A DNA stretch of 7,638 nt from an uncultured Prevotella sp. (GTDB lineage Bacteria > Bacteroidota > Bacteroidia > Bacteroidales > Bacteroidaceae), in assembly GCA_938023885.1 (NCBI GenBank), contig CALJCU010000100.1:1-7638 (forward strand), read 5' to 3'. Numbering within the stretch: position 1 is the first letter of the stretch; every line of letters begins with the position of its first letter. The position numbers and the translations under genes are program-made. Shown here in pieces: positions 7,049 to 7,638 of the stretch. A model generated the notes under the pieces. The model searched no databases. It was not told the DNA's origin and saw only the letters and a list, made by a program, of their open reading frames with translations.

Positions 7049-7638
7049 TTTGTGATGTGTTGAGCCTCGCTTACCAAGACGTTCTTTTGGCTGGATACCA
7101 GATTAGCAACGAGATTAAAGATGAAATACATCGCCACATCAATACAGAGTATTGTGGTAGAGGAGATTATTCCTAACAAAGCAATATTAGCTGCAATGAT
7201 CAACAATTGAAAGGCTACAATCATAATTAAGGCCTGATGCTGGGTGAGTCCGCAAGACATAAGTTTGTGGTGGATATGATTCTTGTCAGGCTGAAACGGT
7301 GAACGCCCATGAATGAGTCGGAAGAAGAATACACGCACCACATCAAAGCAGGGCACGGCAAGCAGAGACCACGCCCACACGATTCTGCTGGGGTCGTAGG
7401 CTACGCGTGGCGTATCCATACACAGTTTCACTGCGAGGAATCCGAGAATGAAACCCAGACTCAGACTTCCTGAGTCGCCCATAAAGATTTTCTTATGTTT
7501 CTCTATGCTGCCAAAGACGTTATAGTAGAGATAGGGAATAAGAACGCCTACCAATGCTGTAATCATAATGCAATAATAGAAAAGAGTCTCTTCATAAAAA
7601 CAGAAGAAAAAGCCTATTAAGGCAATGATAGACATGGA
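7045..7638 (-). CDS. Polytopic undecaprenyl-phosphate sugar-1-phosphate transferase, WecA/TagO/MraY family (partial)
   Basis: About 197 residues of the C-terminal part are visible; the reading frame runs open through the right edge, so the N-terminal half with the first active-site aspartates is missing. The first visible Met (7633-7635) aligns with a mid-protein membrane helix and is not the start. Counting from that Met, MGDSGS at 52-57 is the conserved cytosolic loop of the family, and HGRSPFQPDKNHIHHKL at 109-125 is the family's HxHH loop. Membrane helices are likely near 1-13, 19-38, 58-72, 85-105, 134-153 and 156-178. These enzymes transfer GlcNAc-1-phosphate or a similar sugar phosphate to undecaprenyl phosphate. 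The HIHH loop favours the WecA/TagO/WbpL side over true MraY. The gene ends in an ATGA overlap with the sugar transferase, so the two share a transcript. Its sequence is visibly richer in A/T than gltBD. Confidence 0.92.
   Translation of the reverse strand, partial: SMSIIALIGFFFCFYEETLFYYCIMITALVGVLIPYLYYNVFGSIEKHKKIFMGDSGSLSLGFILGFLAVKLCMDTPRVAYDPSRIVWAWSLLAVPCFDVVRVFFFRLIHGRSPFQPDKNHIHHKLMSCGLTQHQALIMIVAFQLLIIAANIALLGIISSTTILCIDVAMYFIFNLVANLVSSQKNVLVSEAQHITK

Noticed and set aside
7633..7635. ATG as the start of the WecA-type gene
   Set aside because: The frame stays open to the window edge, and the residues here match the middle of the family, so the true start is outside the window.
1..7638. 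CRISPR array, tRNA or rRNA gene, insertion sequence, or a novel defence-type system
   Set aside because: No regularly spaced long repeats, no recognisable cloverleaf or rRNA sequence, and no transposase or defence-domain protein were found. The genes are well-known metabolic and polysaccharide families.

Overview
The window looks like chromosomal DNA from a member of the Bacteroidota, most likely order Bacteroidales and possibly Prevotella or a relative. The evidence is two leftward promoters of the Bacteroides type (a -7 element TAnnTTTG followed by C, with a TTG-like or TTTC -33 element 19 nt upstream), gene starts without Shine-Dalgarno sequences but with A-rich leaders, and the character of the proteins. 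The genus is inferred; only the promoter and start features are read directly. All supported genes lie on the minus strand, so transcription runs from right to left.

Right part (about 6473-7638): the end of a surface-polysaccharide gene cluster. It holds the C-terminal part of a WecA/TagO/MraY-type polytopic phosphoglycosyl transferase, cut by the window edge. A complete small PglC/WcaJ-type monotopic sugar transferase follows it and overlaps it by the 4 bases ATGA. Both families load a sugar-1-phosphate onto undecaprenyl phosphate, the first committed step in building a capsule, O-antigen or exopolysaccharide repeat unit.

Middle (6252-6472): a 221-bp intergenic region with three hairpins. 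One sits directly behind the sugar transferase stop codon. The last is a weak AT-rich terminator-like hairpin next to the promoter that drives the following operon.

Left part (about 113-6320): a glutamate synthase (GOGAT) operon, gltB then gltD, with its own promoter at the right end and a strong intrinsic terminator at the left end. GltB makes ammonia from glutamine and condenses it with 2-oxoglutarate. GltD supplies the electrons from NAD(P)H. Together they form the glutamate-producing half of the GS-GOGAT nitrogen assimilation cycle. The 140-bp gap between the two genes is unusually long for subunits of one enzyme and carries low-complexity, repeat-like sequence that resembles a dispersed extragenic element.

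Far left edge (1-112): after the gltD terminator there is an 18-bp-period direct repeat and then a near-consensus promoter pointing out of the window, so another minus-strand transcript starts at about the first few bases.

I see no mobile-element gene, CRISPR array, tRNA, rRNA or clearly novel system. The gene content is ordinary; the points worth a second look are in the intergenic DNA, an extra segment in GltD, and the pairing of two phosphoglycosyl transferase types.
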